The notes under the pieces: generated by a model
Databases searched by the model: none
What the model was told of the DNA's origin: nothing
The model's input: only the letters and a program-made list of their open reading frames with translations
NCBI GenBank assembly: GCA_024684465.1
Contig: JAIKWW010000165.1
Location: 1-32,329 of the forward strand
Direction: 5' to 3'
DNA: 32,329 nucleotides
From: Clostridia bacterium
Lineage (GTDB): Bacteria > Bacillota > Clostridia > Peptostreptococcales > Anaerovoracaceae
Part shown: piece by piece, positions 1 through 7,215 of the stretch
Numbering within the stretch: position 1 is the stretch's first letter
How the letters are laid out: every line of letters starts with the position of its first letter
Made by a program: the position numbers and the translations under genes

Positions 1-690
1 CTGGAATACAACGGCATGTGGGAAATGCAGCTGATCCAGAAGCAGTTCCCGAGAAACTGGGAGATCTACCAGATCGTAACCACCATCAATGCCGAGACCT
101 ATCAGGTTTACCTGAACAACATGGGACCTAAGATCATCGCCCACGTTGGCGCTTCCGAGCTGGTGGTATTCAACAGATGCACTCCGGAGCTGAACGAGAT
201 GATCCGCAAGACCAACGTAAAGGCCATGAATCCGAGAGCGTACATCTATCTCGAGGACAACGAGGGCAACGCCGAGGACTACAATGAAGGTCTGCCGCTG
301 CCTTACGACCTTGAGGCTCCGGTTGTCAACATCAAGCCTGACGACTTCGGCACCTGGTACATCGACGCCCTGAACGAGCCGAAGAAGTACGACGGGCTGA
401 CAGTGAAGTTCAAGGCTGAGGCCCACAAGCGCAAGGAAGACCCGGACGACAGATTCCTCGCCGGCCGTTTCGCCATGGTCTGCTGCGCCGACGACGTGAG
501 CTTCATCGGGTTCTTCGCAGTGTGGCCTGAAGCCGCCGAGAAGATCCGGGGCGAAAACGTCTTCGCCGAGATGACTGCGAAGATCAAAGTCGAGTACGAT
601 CCCGAATTCCACGGCGACGCTCCGGTCCTGTACATCCAGGACTTCCAGGAGATGGTCCCACCGGAAGACAAGCTGCTCTACTTCAGGTAG
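1..690 (+). CDS. CobW-type GTPase with C-terminal YcgQ-like domain, 5'-truncated by window
   Basis: The frame is open from base 1, so 229 C-terminal residues are present and the N-terminus with the Walker A loop lies outside. The first half carries SELVVFNRC followed by KAMNPRA, the pattern of the end of a G3E (CobW/HypB/UreG) GTPase domain; NRCT stands where the family's NKxD base-recognition motif is expected. The second half (LAGRFAMVCCADD, then GFFAVWP and a strand-rich tail) resembles the C-terminal domain of YcgQ/TIGR03943 proteins. Fusions of this layout occur in Clostridia, usually near ycgQ/ycgR-type permease genes and thought to be linked to metal or cofactor handling; the substrate is unknown. 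Codon use is G+C-rich, like the core genes at the other end of the window and unlike the island that follows. An R1 hairpin follows the stop by about 50 bp. Confidence 0.75.
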   Translation: MEYNGMWEMQLIQKQFPRNWEIYQIVTTINAETYQVYLNNMGPKIIAHVGASELVVFNRCTPELNEMIRKTNVKAMNPRAYIYLEDNEGNAEDYNEGLPLPYDLEAPVVNIKPDDFGTWYIDALNEPKKYDGLTVKFKAEAHKRKEDPDDRFLAGRFAMVCCADDVSFIGFFAVWPEAAEKIRGENVFAEMTAKIKVEYDPEFHGDAPVLYIQDFQEMVPPEDKLLYFR

Positions 691-740
691 TGCTGTTGCC
701 GGGACCGGCCCAGCGACTATTCATATTATTAATAAAAACA

Positions 741-785
741 GAACCGGTACCAAGCGTCCCGCTGCGGGATGCCTGATACCGGTTC
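741..785 (-). terminator. R1a hairpin: terminator of the AAA ATPase gene, repeat family R1
   Basis: Outer arms GAACCGGTA (741-749) and TACCGGTTC (777-785) pair perfectly, with an inner stem TCCCG/CGGGA (757-761/765-769). On the minus strand the stem runs into TGTTTTTATTAATA, so it should terminate the ATPase transcript, whose stop is at 822. The same element recurs at 2328, 8360, 10199 and 10573. Confidence 0.75.
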
Positions 786-821
786 TTAGCTGTGAAGTAC
801 AGGAACTCTTCCGGAAAGACG

Positions 822-2219
822 TTATTCCGGATTATTCACTATATCTGAATAACTGACCAGAGAGACATTGGCCATCTCTCCGGCTCTTTTGACGCATCTT
901 TCTGTGAAACCGGTCTTCGAAAACAGATAATAATGGACTTTTGAGTACCGGAATAACGTGCCCCGGGCAATAAGCTGCTCCAACACATCAAGATCCACAT
1001 CTTCGTTTCTCCATTTGCATTCAGCTATAATGGCCGTTTCTCCATCCTGCTCTCCCATGATATCTATTTCAGCCTGGCACTTGTTTACAGGATCATTTCC
1101 CCACCAGCGACCAAGGGATACAAATTCCACCGGAGATTTTCCGGAAAGAAGCAGCCTCCACAGGTACTGTGTACAGATTTCCTCAAAGACTTTTCCCATG
1201 TGGTCGCTGAGCTGTTCCCTGATTCTTTTATATACCAGATCCACGGCGCCCATTGCTATTGCTGAACTGTTGTCAAATACAAAGCGGTACCAAAATGCAA
1301 ACATGTTGTCTGCAACAGAGTAGACAGCTTTTTTTGAATTCTTTTCGCCATAAGGCGTTTCTTTTTTTATTATCCCGAGACTCAGCAGATTCTTTATGTA
1401 CCTGGAGCAAACATTAGTTGCTTCTCCAACCTTATTTGATATTTCAGACAGACGGGAGCATCCCTTTGAAATCGCTGTTACGATTGCAGTGTAGATTGCC
1501 GGTTCCCGAACTTCCTGTTTTAACAGATTGATCGGCTCTTCGTACAGAAAAGACATCGGATTTAAAAAAATGTTCTTTATGTTGTCTTCGATACTCAGCT
1601 CATCGTTTATCTGCAGTAAATATTGAGGCGTCCCGCCTACGATCCCATATGCCAGAGCTTTATCCTCGTCGGATAGCCCCGGAAAATACTTGCAGCTCTC
1701 TAAAAAATCGAACGGAAGGATCTTCATCTGTGCAGTTCTTCTTCCGTAAAGTGGGGCTTTATACGCCAGAACCTCATCTTCCATATATGACATGGATGAT
1801 CCACACAATATCAGCATCAGCTTTGATGAATCTTTGTATCGGTCAATGAGCAATTGCAAAGTGGAAGCCAGACTCTTCGAAGCCCTTGCCACGTATGGAT
1901 ATTCATCTATCGCAAGCACTATGCGGTCATCTTCTGATAGTTTAAATACATATTCGAGTGCCGTCTGATACGACGAAAACAACGTATCTGCCTGGATGCC
2001 ATTGCTGTATTCGAAAATGCTCCTGCTTAAATTTTCGAGATTCAGCCTTTCATTGCTCTCGACCCCGGTAAAGTATATTGTCTTTTTACCTTTCACAAAG
2101 TTATTAATGAGCGCGGTTTTTCCTACACGACGGCGGCCATATATAACAACAAACTCAAATCTATCTGAATCGTATAGCCGGTTCAGTTCCGCCAATTCTT
2201 TCTCTCTGCCAACAAACAT
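822..2219 (-). CDS. Archaeal-type AAA ATPase with C-terminal nuclease-like domain (ATPase/DUF234 family)
   Basis: 465 residues. The chosen start is the ATG at 2219 because AAAAAAGGAG lies just upstream; a longer reading to 2258 lacks a ribosome site. Walker A is GRRRVGKT (28-35) and Walker B is VLAIDEYPYV (101-110). A winged-helix-like middle (about 250-310) is followed by a C-terminal stretch with E384, D386 and E400-x-K402, the spacing of a PD-(D/E)xK nuclease-like fold. This is the layout of the ATP_bind_2/DUF234 family, common in archaea and anaerobic bacteria, with no established general role; defence or toxin-like roles are speculation. It is monocistronic, ends at hairpin R1a and starts at a promoter overlapped by a 14-bp palindrome, which suggests autoregulation through its own winged helix. 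Confidence 0.88.
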   Translation of the reverse strand: MFVGREKELAELNRLYDSDRFEFVVIYGRRRVGKTALINNFVKGKKTIYFTGVESNERLNLENLSRSIFEYSNGIQADTLFSSYQTALEYVFKLSEDDRIVLAIDEYPYVARASKSLASTLQLLIDRYKDSSKLMLILCGSSMSYMEDEVLAYKAPLYGRRTAQMKILPFDFLESCKYFPGLSDEDKALAYGIVGGTPQYLLQINDELSIEDNIKNIFLNPMSFLYEEPINLLKQEVREPAIYTAIVTAISKGCSRLSEISNKVGEATNVCSRYIKNLLSLGIIKKETPYGEKNSKKAVYSVADNMFAFWYRFVFDNSSAIAMGAVDLVYKRIREQLSDHMGKVFEEICTQYLWRLLLSGKSPVEFVSLGRWWGNDPVNKCQAEIDIMGEQDGETAIIAECKWRNEDVDLDVLEQLIARGTLFRYSKVHYYLFSKTGFTERCVKRAGEMANVSLVSYSDIVNNPE

Positions 2220-2259
2220 ATCATTGTCTCCTTTTTTAGAGAATATCACCGCAAACAAA

Positions 2260-2298
2260 TTTAGTCAACCATACTTGACTAAACTATGGTTGACTAAA
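2260..2298. promoter_or_regulatory. Palindromic operator of the AAA ATPase gene
   Basis: TTTAGTCAACCATA (2260-2273) and its exact reverse complement TATGGTTGACTAAA (2285-2298) are separated by 11 bp, and the spacer carries a further TTGACTAAA half-site. The palindrome covers the predicted -10 box and part of the promoter spacer, the usual place for a repressor site. Confidence 0.75.
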
Positions 2299-2311
2299 TC
2301 GTGATTGTCAA
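2283..2311 (-). promoter_or_regulatory. Promoter of the AAA ATPase gene
   Basis: On the minus strand TTGACA (2306-2311), 17 bp, then CATAGT (2283-2288). The -35 box is consensus and the -10 box matches 4 of 6. Confidence 0.55.
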
Positions 2312-2327
2312 AGTATTAATAAAAACA

Positions 2328-2373
2328 GAACCGGTATCGAGCGTCCAGCTGCGGGATGCCTGATACAGATTCT
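2328..2373. repeat. R1b: degenerate copy of the R1 hairpin
   Basis: AACAGAACCGGTATCGAGCG followed by TGCGGGATGCCTGATAC matches R1a closely, but the right outer arm has decayed (ACAGATTC instead of ACCGGTTC). It lies between the ATPase promoter and the lipoprotein gene to the right. Confidence 0.7.
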
Positions 2374-2383
2374 TACTTTAAAT

Positions 2384-2419
2384 CAGCGGTGAAATGCGTT
2401 TTTTGCCTGTTCACCGCTG
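2384..2419. repeat. R2a hairpin
   Basis: Perfect arms CAGCGGTGAA (2384-2393) and TTCACCGCTG (2410-2419) around a T-rich loop. The same hairpin occurs at 10301-10335, also directly after an R1 copy. Confidence 0.7.
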
Positions 2420-2467
2420 AATAAAACGCGTTCCAATTATTGCTATCTGAAAAAAACAAATAAAACT

Positions 2468-2493
2468 GCCGAAAAAAGTATAAACAGAATTGC
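2468..2493. repeat. R3a: short shared block after R2
   Basis: The string CCGAAAAAAGTATAAACAGA followed by ATTGC is identical to one at 10373-10397, again placed after R1 and R2. The rest of 2427-2647 shows nothing recognisable. Confidence 0.6.
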
Positions 2494-2647
2494 AGCAGTT
2501 TCTCCCACCTGCCTGGTTTGAGGAAATTCATCATTTCTACTGGAAAATCGACCTCATATAATTGAATTATGCACCATTGCTGTAGAATCTTTTAAAGGAT
2601 CTAAATGATGACCAAGTTTAACATGATTCAATCTTTCTAAAGAGCTT

Positions 2648-3406
2648 TTAATAATTGCACAAAGCTTCATACGCTGTAATGTCAGGCATTCTATCCACAC
2701 GATGACAAACATTTGCAAAATAAAGAATAACTGGCTTTCCATCAATGATATTAAAGAACCATTTTCTATTAGCACCCTGTTCTCTCTCAGTTTCAATTGT
2801 TCCTAATCCAAGAGTATACGTGACAGGTTCCTTCACACTATAAAAGTACTCATCCGAGGAGTAAATGGAGTTAGAGCCATCTTGATATGACATTGTCCCA
2901 TCAGCAAAGACTATGTCATACTGCGTCACCGCTTTTTCCCCAAGTACGTAATCCACCCTTACTCCTGTGGACCATGCCCCTTGTATTCCAGCATCAACTT
3001 CATCCAATGATAAGTATTTCCCAGAATCAATAGTTATTCCTTCTCCCGTTAAAGCGTATGGAATCTTCATCTCACTTTTATCTTTTTTTTCCAGAGTTAT
3101 ACTCCCATCATCTATTGAATAATCACATTCATAGCCTCCACCATTATGAACTCCGTTGCCATCAATATAAACACTCGATACAGTTGCTTTGTCATTGTCA
3201 AAAGCCATGGAATTCAAAGTTGTATCATCTCCACCATTATAAAAAAAAGTATTTCCTATCAAATTCGACTTAACCTCATCTGTATATCGAGATTCTGCAG
3301 CTAGAGCAGATGACTTTAAAACTTCTACCATATTGCCTGAACCTCCACAGCCGCTAAAAGAGCCAACTAATGCTATAACTGTCAACCAAACTAGAATCCT
3401 TTTCAC
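2648..3406 (-). CDS. Predicted lipoprotein, function unknown (252 aa)
   Basis: The start is GTG at 3406, preceded by AAAGGA at 8-nt spacing. The N-terminus MKRILVWLTVIALVGSFSGC is a lipoprotein signal with the modified cysteine at 20, so the protein should be anchored to the outer face of the membrane. The rest is a secreted, strand-rich domain (about 45-130: a start like LIGNTFFYN, then short repeated strand/turn units such as YSIDDGSITL) followed by a second part with SYQDGSNSIY; the pattern is lipocalin-like but I recognise no family. It has its own promoter and no operon partner. Downstream lie R3a, R2a and R1b. Its base composition is A+T-rich, like the rest of the island. Confidence 0.75.
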   Translation of the reverse strand: MKRILVWLTVIALVGSFSGCGGSGNMVEVLKSSALAAESRYTDEVKSNLIGNTFFYNGGDDTTLNSMAFDNDKATVSSVYIDGNGVHNGGGYECDYSIDDGSITLEKKDKSEMKIPYALTGEGITIDSGKYLSLDEVDAGIQGAWSTGVRVDYVLGEKAVTQYDIVFADGTMSYQDGSNSIYSSDEYFYSVKEPVTYTLGLGTIETEREQGANRKWFFNIIDGKPVILYFANVCHRVDRMPDITAYEALCNY

Positions 3407-3441
3407 TTGTCTATTCCTTTCTTACCACATGCTTAAAATAC

Positions 3442-3470
3442 AATATATCTGTGTTCATCAACTATCTCAA
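3442..3470 (-). promoter_or_regulatory. Promoter of the 252-aa lipoprotein gene
   Basis: Minus-strand TTGAGA (3465-3470), 17-bp spacer, TATATT (3442-3447), about 36 bp before the GTG start. Confidence 0.6.
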
Positions 3471-3539
3471 AAGAGTGCGCAAATTTTGGCAAAAACGCAT
3501 GATTAGAATTACCTAGTCAGTTTTCACCGTTTCAAATAA

Positions 3540-3662
3540 TCAGATAGCCGTGACCCCTTCCTTCTTTTTATGAACCCATCCTGGATTTAAAGGAGCAATC
3601 TCATATCCCTTATTCCTGCCCATATCTCTAATCGCCGATGCTCTTTCTAAGCGCGTTCGCCC
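3540..3662 (-). pseudogene. Possible 3' remnant of a lost gene (40 codons)
   Basis: Between the lipoprotein and the zinc-ribbon operon (3407-3788) there is no intact gene. One minus-strand frame reads 40 codons to a natural-looking stop (…RASAIRDMGRNKGYEIAPLN then PGWVHKKKEGVTAI) but is closed upstream by TAA and further stops. It looks like the tail of a decayed gene; I cannot name the family. Chance coding is possible. Confidence 0.3.
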
Positions 3663-3785
3663 TTACACACTACACTCAAACCGAGTGGCACATGCAGTCG
3701 ACAACAATCTTTCTTTGTAATAATACTATGCATGTTATCGTTCAAGTATTATGTTACCAAAATACCAGCACTATCATACTCTGCT

Positions 3786-3810
3786 TCGTCAACTCTCAGC
3801 TGACGAAGAT
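3786..3810. terminator. Hairpin at the end of the zinc-ribbon operon
   Basis: Arms CTTCGTCA and TGACGAAG around a 9-nt loop, overlapping the stop codon of the last operon gene. There is no T-run on either side, so it is a stabilising or weak terminator hairpin at best. Confidence 0.4.
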
Positions 3811-4139
3811 TGCCTTATTTGGTCTGAACCTGAGTGGAGGTTGGCGTCCGGTTCCAACGCAGGTTTACCTTTTCTCAAACTCAAGATATTGGACAATTCG
3901 CTTGCAATAGATCCTAAGATGGTCACATAAAAACCGATTCCCTTAATTTGCGATACCGTAAGATATTCTGTCAATTCGCTCCAATATTTCTCTAGGAGAT
4001 ATTGTTCCGTATCATAGTATGATTCCAGGCCATTCTTTTCAAACAGAATCATTAGAAGGAGTACAAATATTGGAATTAATACAGGTACCACTGACGGAAT
4101 TCTTACACTCTTTATATTGTTCAAAACAATAATTGCCAT
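3789..4139 (-). CDS. Small membrane protein, apparently with a stop at original codon 2 (116 aa from internal ATG)
   Basis: Two hydrophobic segments are visible (about 15-34 and 63-85), then a polar Ser-rich tail. The internal ATG at 4139 has no good ribosome site. At 4178, 39 bp upstream and in frame, an ATG is preceded by AGGGGGAA at normal spacing, but its second codon is TAG; the intervening codons (FIKICNYGIIG) would complete a first membrane helix. So the gene probably once started at 4178 and now either depends on weak internal initiation or is dead. It is last in the operon, 18 bp (from 4178) after the 574-aa gene. Family not recognised. Confidence 0.5.
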   Translation of the reverse strand: MAIIVLNNIKSVRIPSVVPVLIPIFVLLLMILFEKNGLESYYDTEQYLLEKYWSELTEYLTVSQIKGIGFYVTILGSIASELSNILSLRKGKPALEPDANLHSGSDQIRQSSSAES

Positions 4140-4196
4140 TCCGATTATCCCATAATTACATATTTTAATAAACTACATTTCCCCCTACGACTTCCT

Positions 4197-5921
4197 TTAT
4201 TGTGATTCTCCCGGCTCATCCTCTTCGTGACGAGTATATGTAATCCGGCACATTTCCTGATAATCTTTCTTATCAGTCACACTCCCACCAACGGAGATAG
4301 TCGTTTCATAGTTACCCAATGTGTAGACTAATGTTCCGTTATCAAATTGCACTTTCGCCTGAATACAATCATCCGAACCTTCACAATCAGTTACACTCTT
4401 CTCCGCAGTGTCAACATAGCTGTTCTTTTCAAAGAAGTAGTAGTACTGATCATTGACACACGCATTGAATGGATACGATGGTGCTTCCTGGAATGCATTA
4501 TGATTAATATCGGTAAAGATCCACTGGAATCTTCCATTCTCATACTTAAAGTCAGAAATAAAGCTATCTTTCCCTTCAGATTCAAAGACCCCGCAATAAT
4601 CTTTATAATACTCCACAATATTTTTTACTTTTTCTCTTTCTTTTTTATTTGTAATTTTATCCAGATCTTTTTCAGTAACATTCTGTATTGATGACGAAAG
4701 CTTCTTTAAAACCGAATTGTTTTCGTCTTTTTTCTTTTTTACGTTTGAACATATCTCATTGAGTTCTTCTTCCGATATGCGTTCATATTCATAATTATTA
4801 TCCTTTATAGACTTAATTGAATCGTTTGATTCAATCTCCGCCGTAAAATGCCTTGTGCCAATCTCTAATTCTATTTTATCTTTGCTTACATTTGTAATTT
4901 TCCACGATCGTTCAAACGGCAAATAGCTCCATTCGCCAGTTACTTGGTTAAATTGAGAATAATAATAGACTGAATCCGAATCAACAAAAGACCATCTGGA
5001 TTCGGGAATATTATCCGAGTCAAATACGCACCATTCATTTTCCATTAATTGATTTCGTACCCATTGTTCCTTTTGTTCCTTGTGATATTGAATAAGTGAG
5101 TATGCAGAAAAAATAATCAAACACAAGACAATGATAATTCCTGCTGTTATAGCCATGCTTTTTATCGTTTTTCTTAATTCTGCTTTTCTCTCAACGGCTT
5201 CTTGTTCTTTCTTTCGCTCTGCCTCTTTTCTTAATTCTTCTTCTACTTGCTCTTCCCTTTCCCTTATTTCTTTTTCAACCCGTTCATGTTCAAGACGAAT
5301 TCGAAGTGCTTTCGATAGGTAATCATCACTTGATAACGACTTGATTTCTTCAAGTGTCTTTCCACAATTCCGGCAAGGCGACGATTCTAAATTAATACTT
5401 CCGCAGGAGCACAAGAACAGTCCTTCATAGGTCTCTGGCGCATATTGTGCATCATAACCTACTTCAAGAAAAAACTGCGAACGTAAATCCACATCCGAAA
5501 TCAAATCTGAAATGGGTCTTCGTTTATGTTGATCAACAGAATTCCACTTTCCTCCTGGTGAATCCCATGTCAATTCGTGCTCAAACACAACCTGATCTAC
5601 ACACGGAATAATACTCCGGGTATAATCATCAGGCATATATATCGGGGTCTGAGAACCAAAATTATCCTCCTTGTCTATATCTAAATCAAGGTATGAATAA
5701 TCGTTTATTCCTTCCAGTTCCTTTCCTGTGATATCAAATGCACGTATAGAAACCTTGCATGCAATTATCTTCTTATCACTCAGATTACGGATTTTTAACT
5801 GAGAAATAATTCTACCGGTCACAGTATCCTTCAATAACGCTCCTGCTTCAATAATCACAGGACAATCCTTAAGATAGAAATTTGAAGGAACTCTATATAA
5901 TTGCTGATAACGCCCTGACAT
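4197..5921 (-). CDS. Zinc-ribbon / coiled-coil / single-TM protein (574 aa), function unknown
   Basis: The start at ATG 5921 is chosen for GAGGTGA at 5-nt spacing; the upstream GTG at 5930 overlaps that site. Order of parts: a strand-rich N-terminal domain (about 20-165, with QLKIRNLSDKKIIACKVSI), a zinc ribbon (C171, C173, C183, C186), a highly charged coiled coil (about 205-255, rich in E/K/R), one membrane helix (256-276), and an outer domain of about 300 residues with a second strand-rich unit. Cytoplasmic N-terminus and outer C-terminus are inferred from the charge pattern. It follows the 94-aa membrane gene by 59 bp and is followed by another membrane gene, so it is likely the large subunit of a membrane assembly. 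Role unknown. Confidence 0.8.
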   Translation of the reverse strand: MSGRYQQLYRVPSNFYLKDCPVIIEAGALLKDTVTGRIISQLKIRNLSDKKIIACKVSIRAFDITGKELEGINDYSYLDLDIDKEDNFGSQTPIYMPDDYTRSIIPCVDQVVFEHELTWDSPGGKWNSVDQHKRRPISDLISDVDLRSQFFLEVGYDAQYAPETYEGLFLCSCGSINLESSPCRNCGKTLEEIKSLSSDDYLSKALRIRLEHERVEKEIREREEQVEEELRKEAERKKEQEAVERKAELRKTIKSMAITAGIIIVLCLIIFSAYSLIQYHKEQKEQWVRNQLMENEWCVFDSDNIPESRWSFVDSDSVYYYSQFNQVTGEWSYLPFERSWKITNVSKDKIELEIGTRHFTAEIESNDSIKSIKDNNYEYERISEEELNEICSNVKKKKDENNSVLKKLSSSIQNVTEKDLDKITNKKEREKVKNIVEYYKDYCGVFESEGKDSFISDFKYENGRFQWIFTDINHNAFQEAPSYPFNACVNDQYYYFFEKNSYVDTAEKSVTDCEGSDDCIQAKVQFDNGTLVYTLGNYETTISVGGSVTDKKDYQEMCRITYTRHEEDEPGESQ

Positions 5922-5980
5922 AACACTCACCTCATGTCGAAACTAACCCAAGCAATACTCACATATTTAAAAACGCAAAC

Positions 5981-6265
5981 TTATAATTCTGGCAGTTTTT
6001 CCGGCTCAGCTTCATTATCCGACTTTGATTCAGTCAGTAAATACAGACGTTTTCTGCTATCATCGAGGATAAAGATTATTTCAGCAATCCCCAAAATCAA
6101 TGCCCCTGAAGCAAAGCCGGAGTATAGAAGTACTATAAAGAAAGCTCCTATGATGGAAATCATCCCAACTGCACCTATAGTGCCTGCAACAATCACAAAC
6201 CACCCAAGGTAATAAAGCGCCGTTGCAATCGAATTGTCTCTTGATGCTTTGTAATCTGTTCTCAT
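5981..6265 (-). CDS. Small two-helix membrane protein (94 aa)
   Basis: AAAGGAGA precedes the ATG. Two or three hydrophobic stretches fill residues 14-68 (YYLGWFVIVAGTIGAVGM, IGAFFIVLLYSGFASGALIL, IAEIIFIL), followed by an acidic cytoplasmic-looking tail ending EAEPEKLPEL. It is second in the operon, after the 47-aa zinc-ribbon gene and before the 574-aa zinc-ribbon/TM gene. No family recognised. The clean ribosome site and matching A+T-rich composition argue that it is real. Confidence 0.75.
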   Translation of the reverse strand: MRTDYKASRDNSIATALYYLGWFVIVAGTIGAVGMISIIGAFFIVLLYSGFASGALILGIAEIIFILDDSRKRLYLLTESKSDNEAEPEKLPEL

Positions 6266-6357
6266 ACTGTTTACTCTCCTTTTGTCAATTCACTGAACCT
6301 GTCGAATCCTCGCGTTCTTCTCTAGCCAATCCTTCTGCTACTTCATTTTTTTATAGG

Positions 6358-6501
6358 TTACTTCCAAACCCCTATCGGGATGATATGCCCGCATTTAGGA
6401 CAAAAGATTTGCCCTTTTTCAAGCAGATTTCCACAGTTAGAACATATGAGCTTCGTTCCAGATTCATTCTCTGATGTTGTTGGCACGTCAAAGTTGTCCA
6501 T
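6358..6501 (-). CDS. Zinc-ribbon microprotein (47 aa)
   Basis: A short gene with a clear AAGGAG 6 nt before the ATG at 6501. The protein begins MDNFDVPTTSENESG and carries CSNCG (C20, C23) and CPKCG (C34, C37), a classic zinc-ribbon pair separated by 10 residues, ending IIPIGVWK. It is the first gene of the operon read leftward from the divergent control region at 6.6 kb. The 574-aa protein two genes downstream also has a zinc ribbon, which suggests the two act together. Function unknown; a soluble adaptor is a guess. Confidence 0.75.
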   Translation of the reverse strand: MDNFDVPTTSENESGTKLICSNCGNLLEKGQIFCPKCGHIIPIGVWK

Positions 6502-6597
6502 TAAAATCTCCTTGTTATAATCAGCTTTAAAACATAATTAAAGCTTTCCACTTAGCAATAAATATGATAATGATTCAATAATTAGCGGCACAAGTAG

Positions 6598-6671
6598 ATT
6601 ATATTCTTTTTAGACTGCATAGTAAAGCCTATTTCAGTTCTATTTTCGTGCTTCCATTCAATGTAGAATGG
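6598..6671. promoter_or_regulatory. Divergent control region, copy A (zinc-ribbon operon / Xre A)
   Basis: On the minus strand TTTACT (6621-6626), 17 bp and TATAAT (6598-6603) give a promoter for the zinc-ribbon operon. The plus side leads into xre A and holds an inverted repeat CCATTC/GAATGG (6654-6659/6666-6671), a possible operator. The block is conserved at 8209 (copy C) and 12266 (copy B), with identical box spacing. Confidence 0.7.
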
Positions 6672-6687
6672 GCAGAGAGGTCTGAAT

Positions 6688-7086
6688 ATGAATGTAAACA
6701 AACGAATCGAAATGTTGATGGAAGAACGCAAATGGACAATATACCGACTTGCAAAAGAGACTGGTCTCTCGCAGTCCACTCTTGCGCATATATTTCGCAA
6801 CGATTCTGTGCCAACCATTGCTACTCTTGAGATCATCTGCAAATCTTTTGGCATATCCCTCAGTCAATTTTTTGCCGAAGACTATCCGACACGTACTGAA
6901 GAGAAGAATGTTTCATATAACGCAGTCACCGGATCTGTCTCATTTCCTGAGGCTGCCACGGATTCCCGGTACCTCTCGAAAGAGCAAGTCAAGCTCATTT
7001 CCGGATGGTCACTTTTGTCAAATCAGCAAAAGGAACTCGTTGGAGTAATGATCGAAACGATGCTCAGCCAGAACGGATATCGCTGA
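6688..7086 (+). CDS. Xre-family transcriptional regulator A (132 aa)
   Basis: An N-terminal helix-turn-helix fills about residues 4-65 (RLAKETGLSQSTLAHIFRND, then SVPTIATLEIICKSFGISLS). The C-terminal half has a linker and a helical tail (YLSKEQVKLISGWSLLSNQQ) that ends SQNGYR. AGAGAGG precedes the ATG. It is divergent from the zinc-ribbon operon across control region copy A and most likely binds there, regulating both itself and that operon. A paralogue with about three quarters identical residues lies at 12357. The gene is followed by the R4a hairpin and faces the secreted stalk-domain gene convergently. Confidence 0.9.
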   Translation: MNVNKRIEMLMEERKWTIYRLAKETGLSQSTLAHIFRNDSVPTIATLEIICKSFGISLSQFFAEDYPTRTEEKNVSYNAVTGSVSFPEAATDSRYLSKEQVKLISGWSLLSNQQKELVGVMIETMLSQNGYR

Positions 7087-7104
7087 TTTATTAAGAAAAA
7101 CAAC

Positions 7105-7144
7105 ACCCCTGCCACCGGGACTGTTTTGACCCGGTGGCAGGGGT
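7105..7144. terminator. R4a bidirectional hairpin terminator
   Basis: Perfect 15-bp arms ACCCCTGCCACCGGG (7105-7119) and CCCGGTGGCAGGGGT (7130-7144). On the minus strand it runs into GTTGTTTTTCTT, so it serves the convergent gene ending at 7216 best; on the plus strand it is the end of xre A with a weaker T-rich tail. Member of family R4. Confidence 0.8.
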
Positions 7145-7215
7145 TGTCTGCTGTTATACAGATCATCTACTTAGTGATAATCACCGATTTTTTGAGTAAT
7201 CACATTTCTTAATAT

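Noticed and set aside
2554-2796. 80-codon minus-strand frame overlapping the end of the 252-aa lipoprotein
   Set aside because: Out of frame with the lipoprotein for most of its length, no ribosome site and no signature.
3638-3910. 90-codon plus-strand frame
   Set aside because: No ribosome site, overlaps the end of the membrane-protein gene on the other strand, composition not protein-like.
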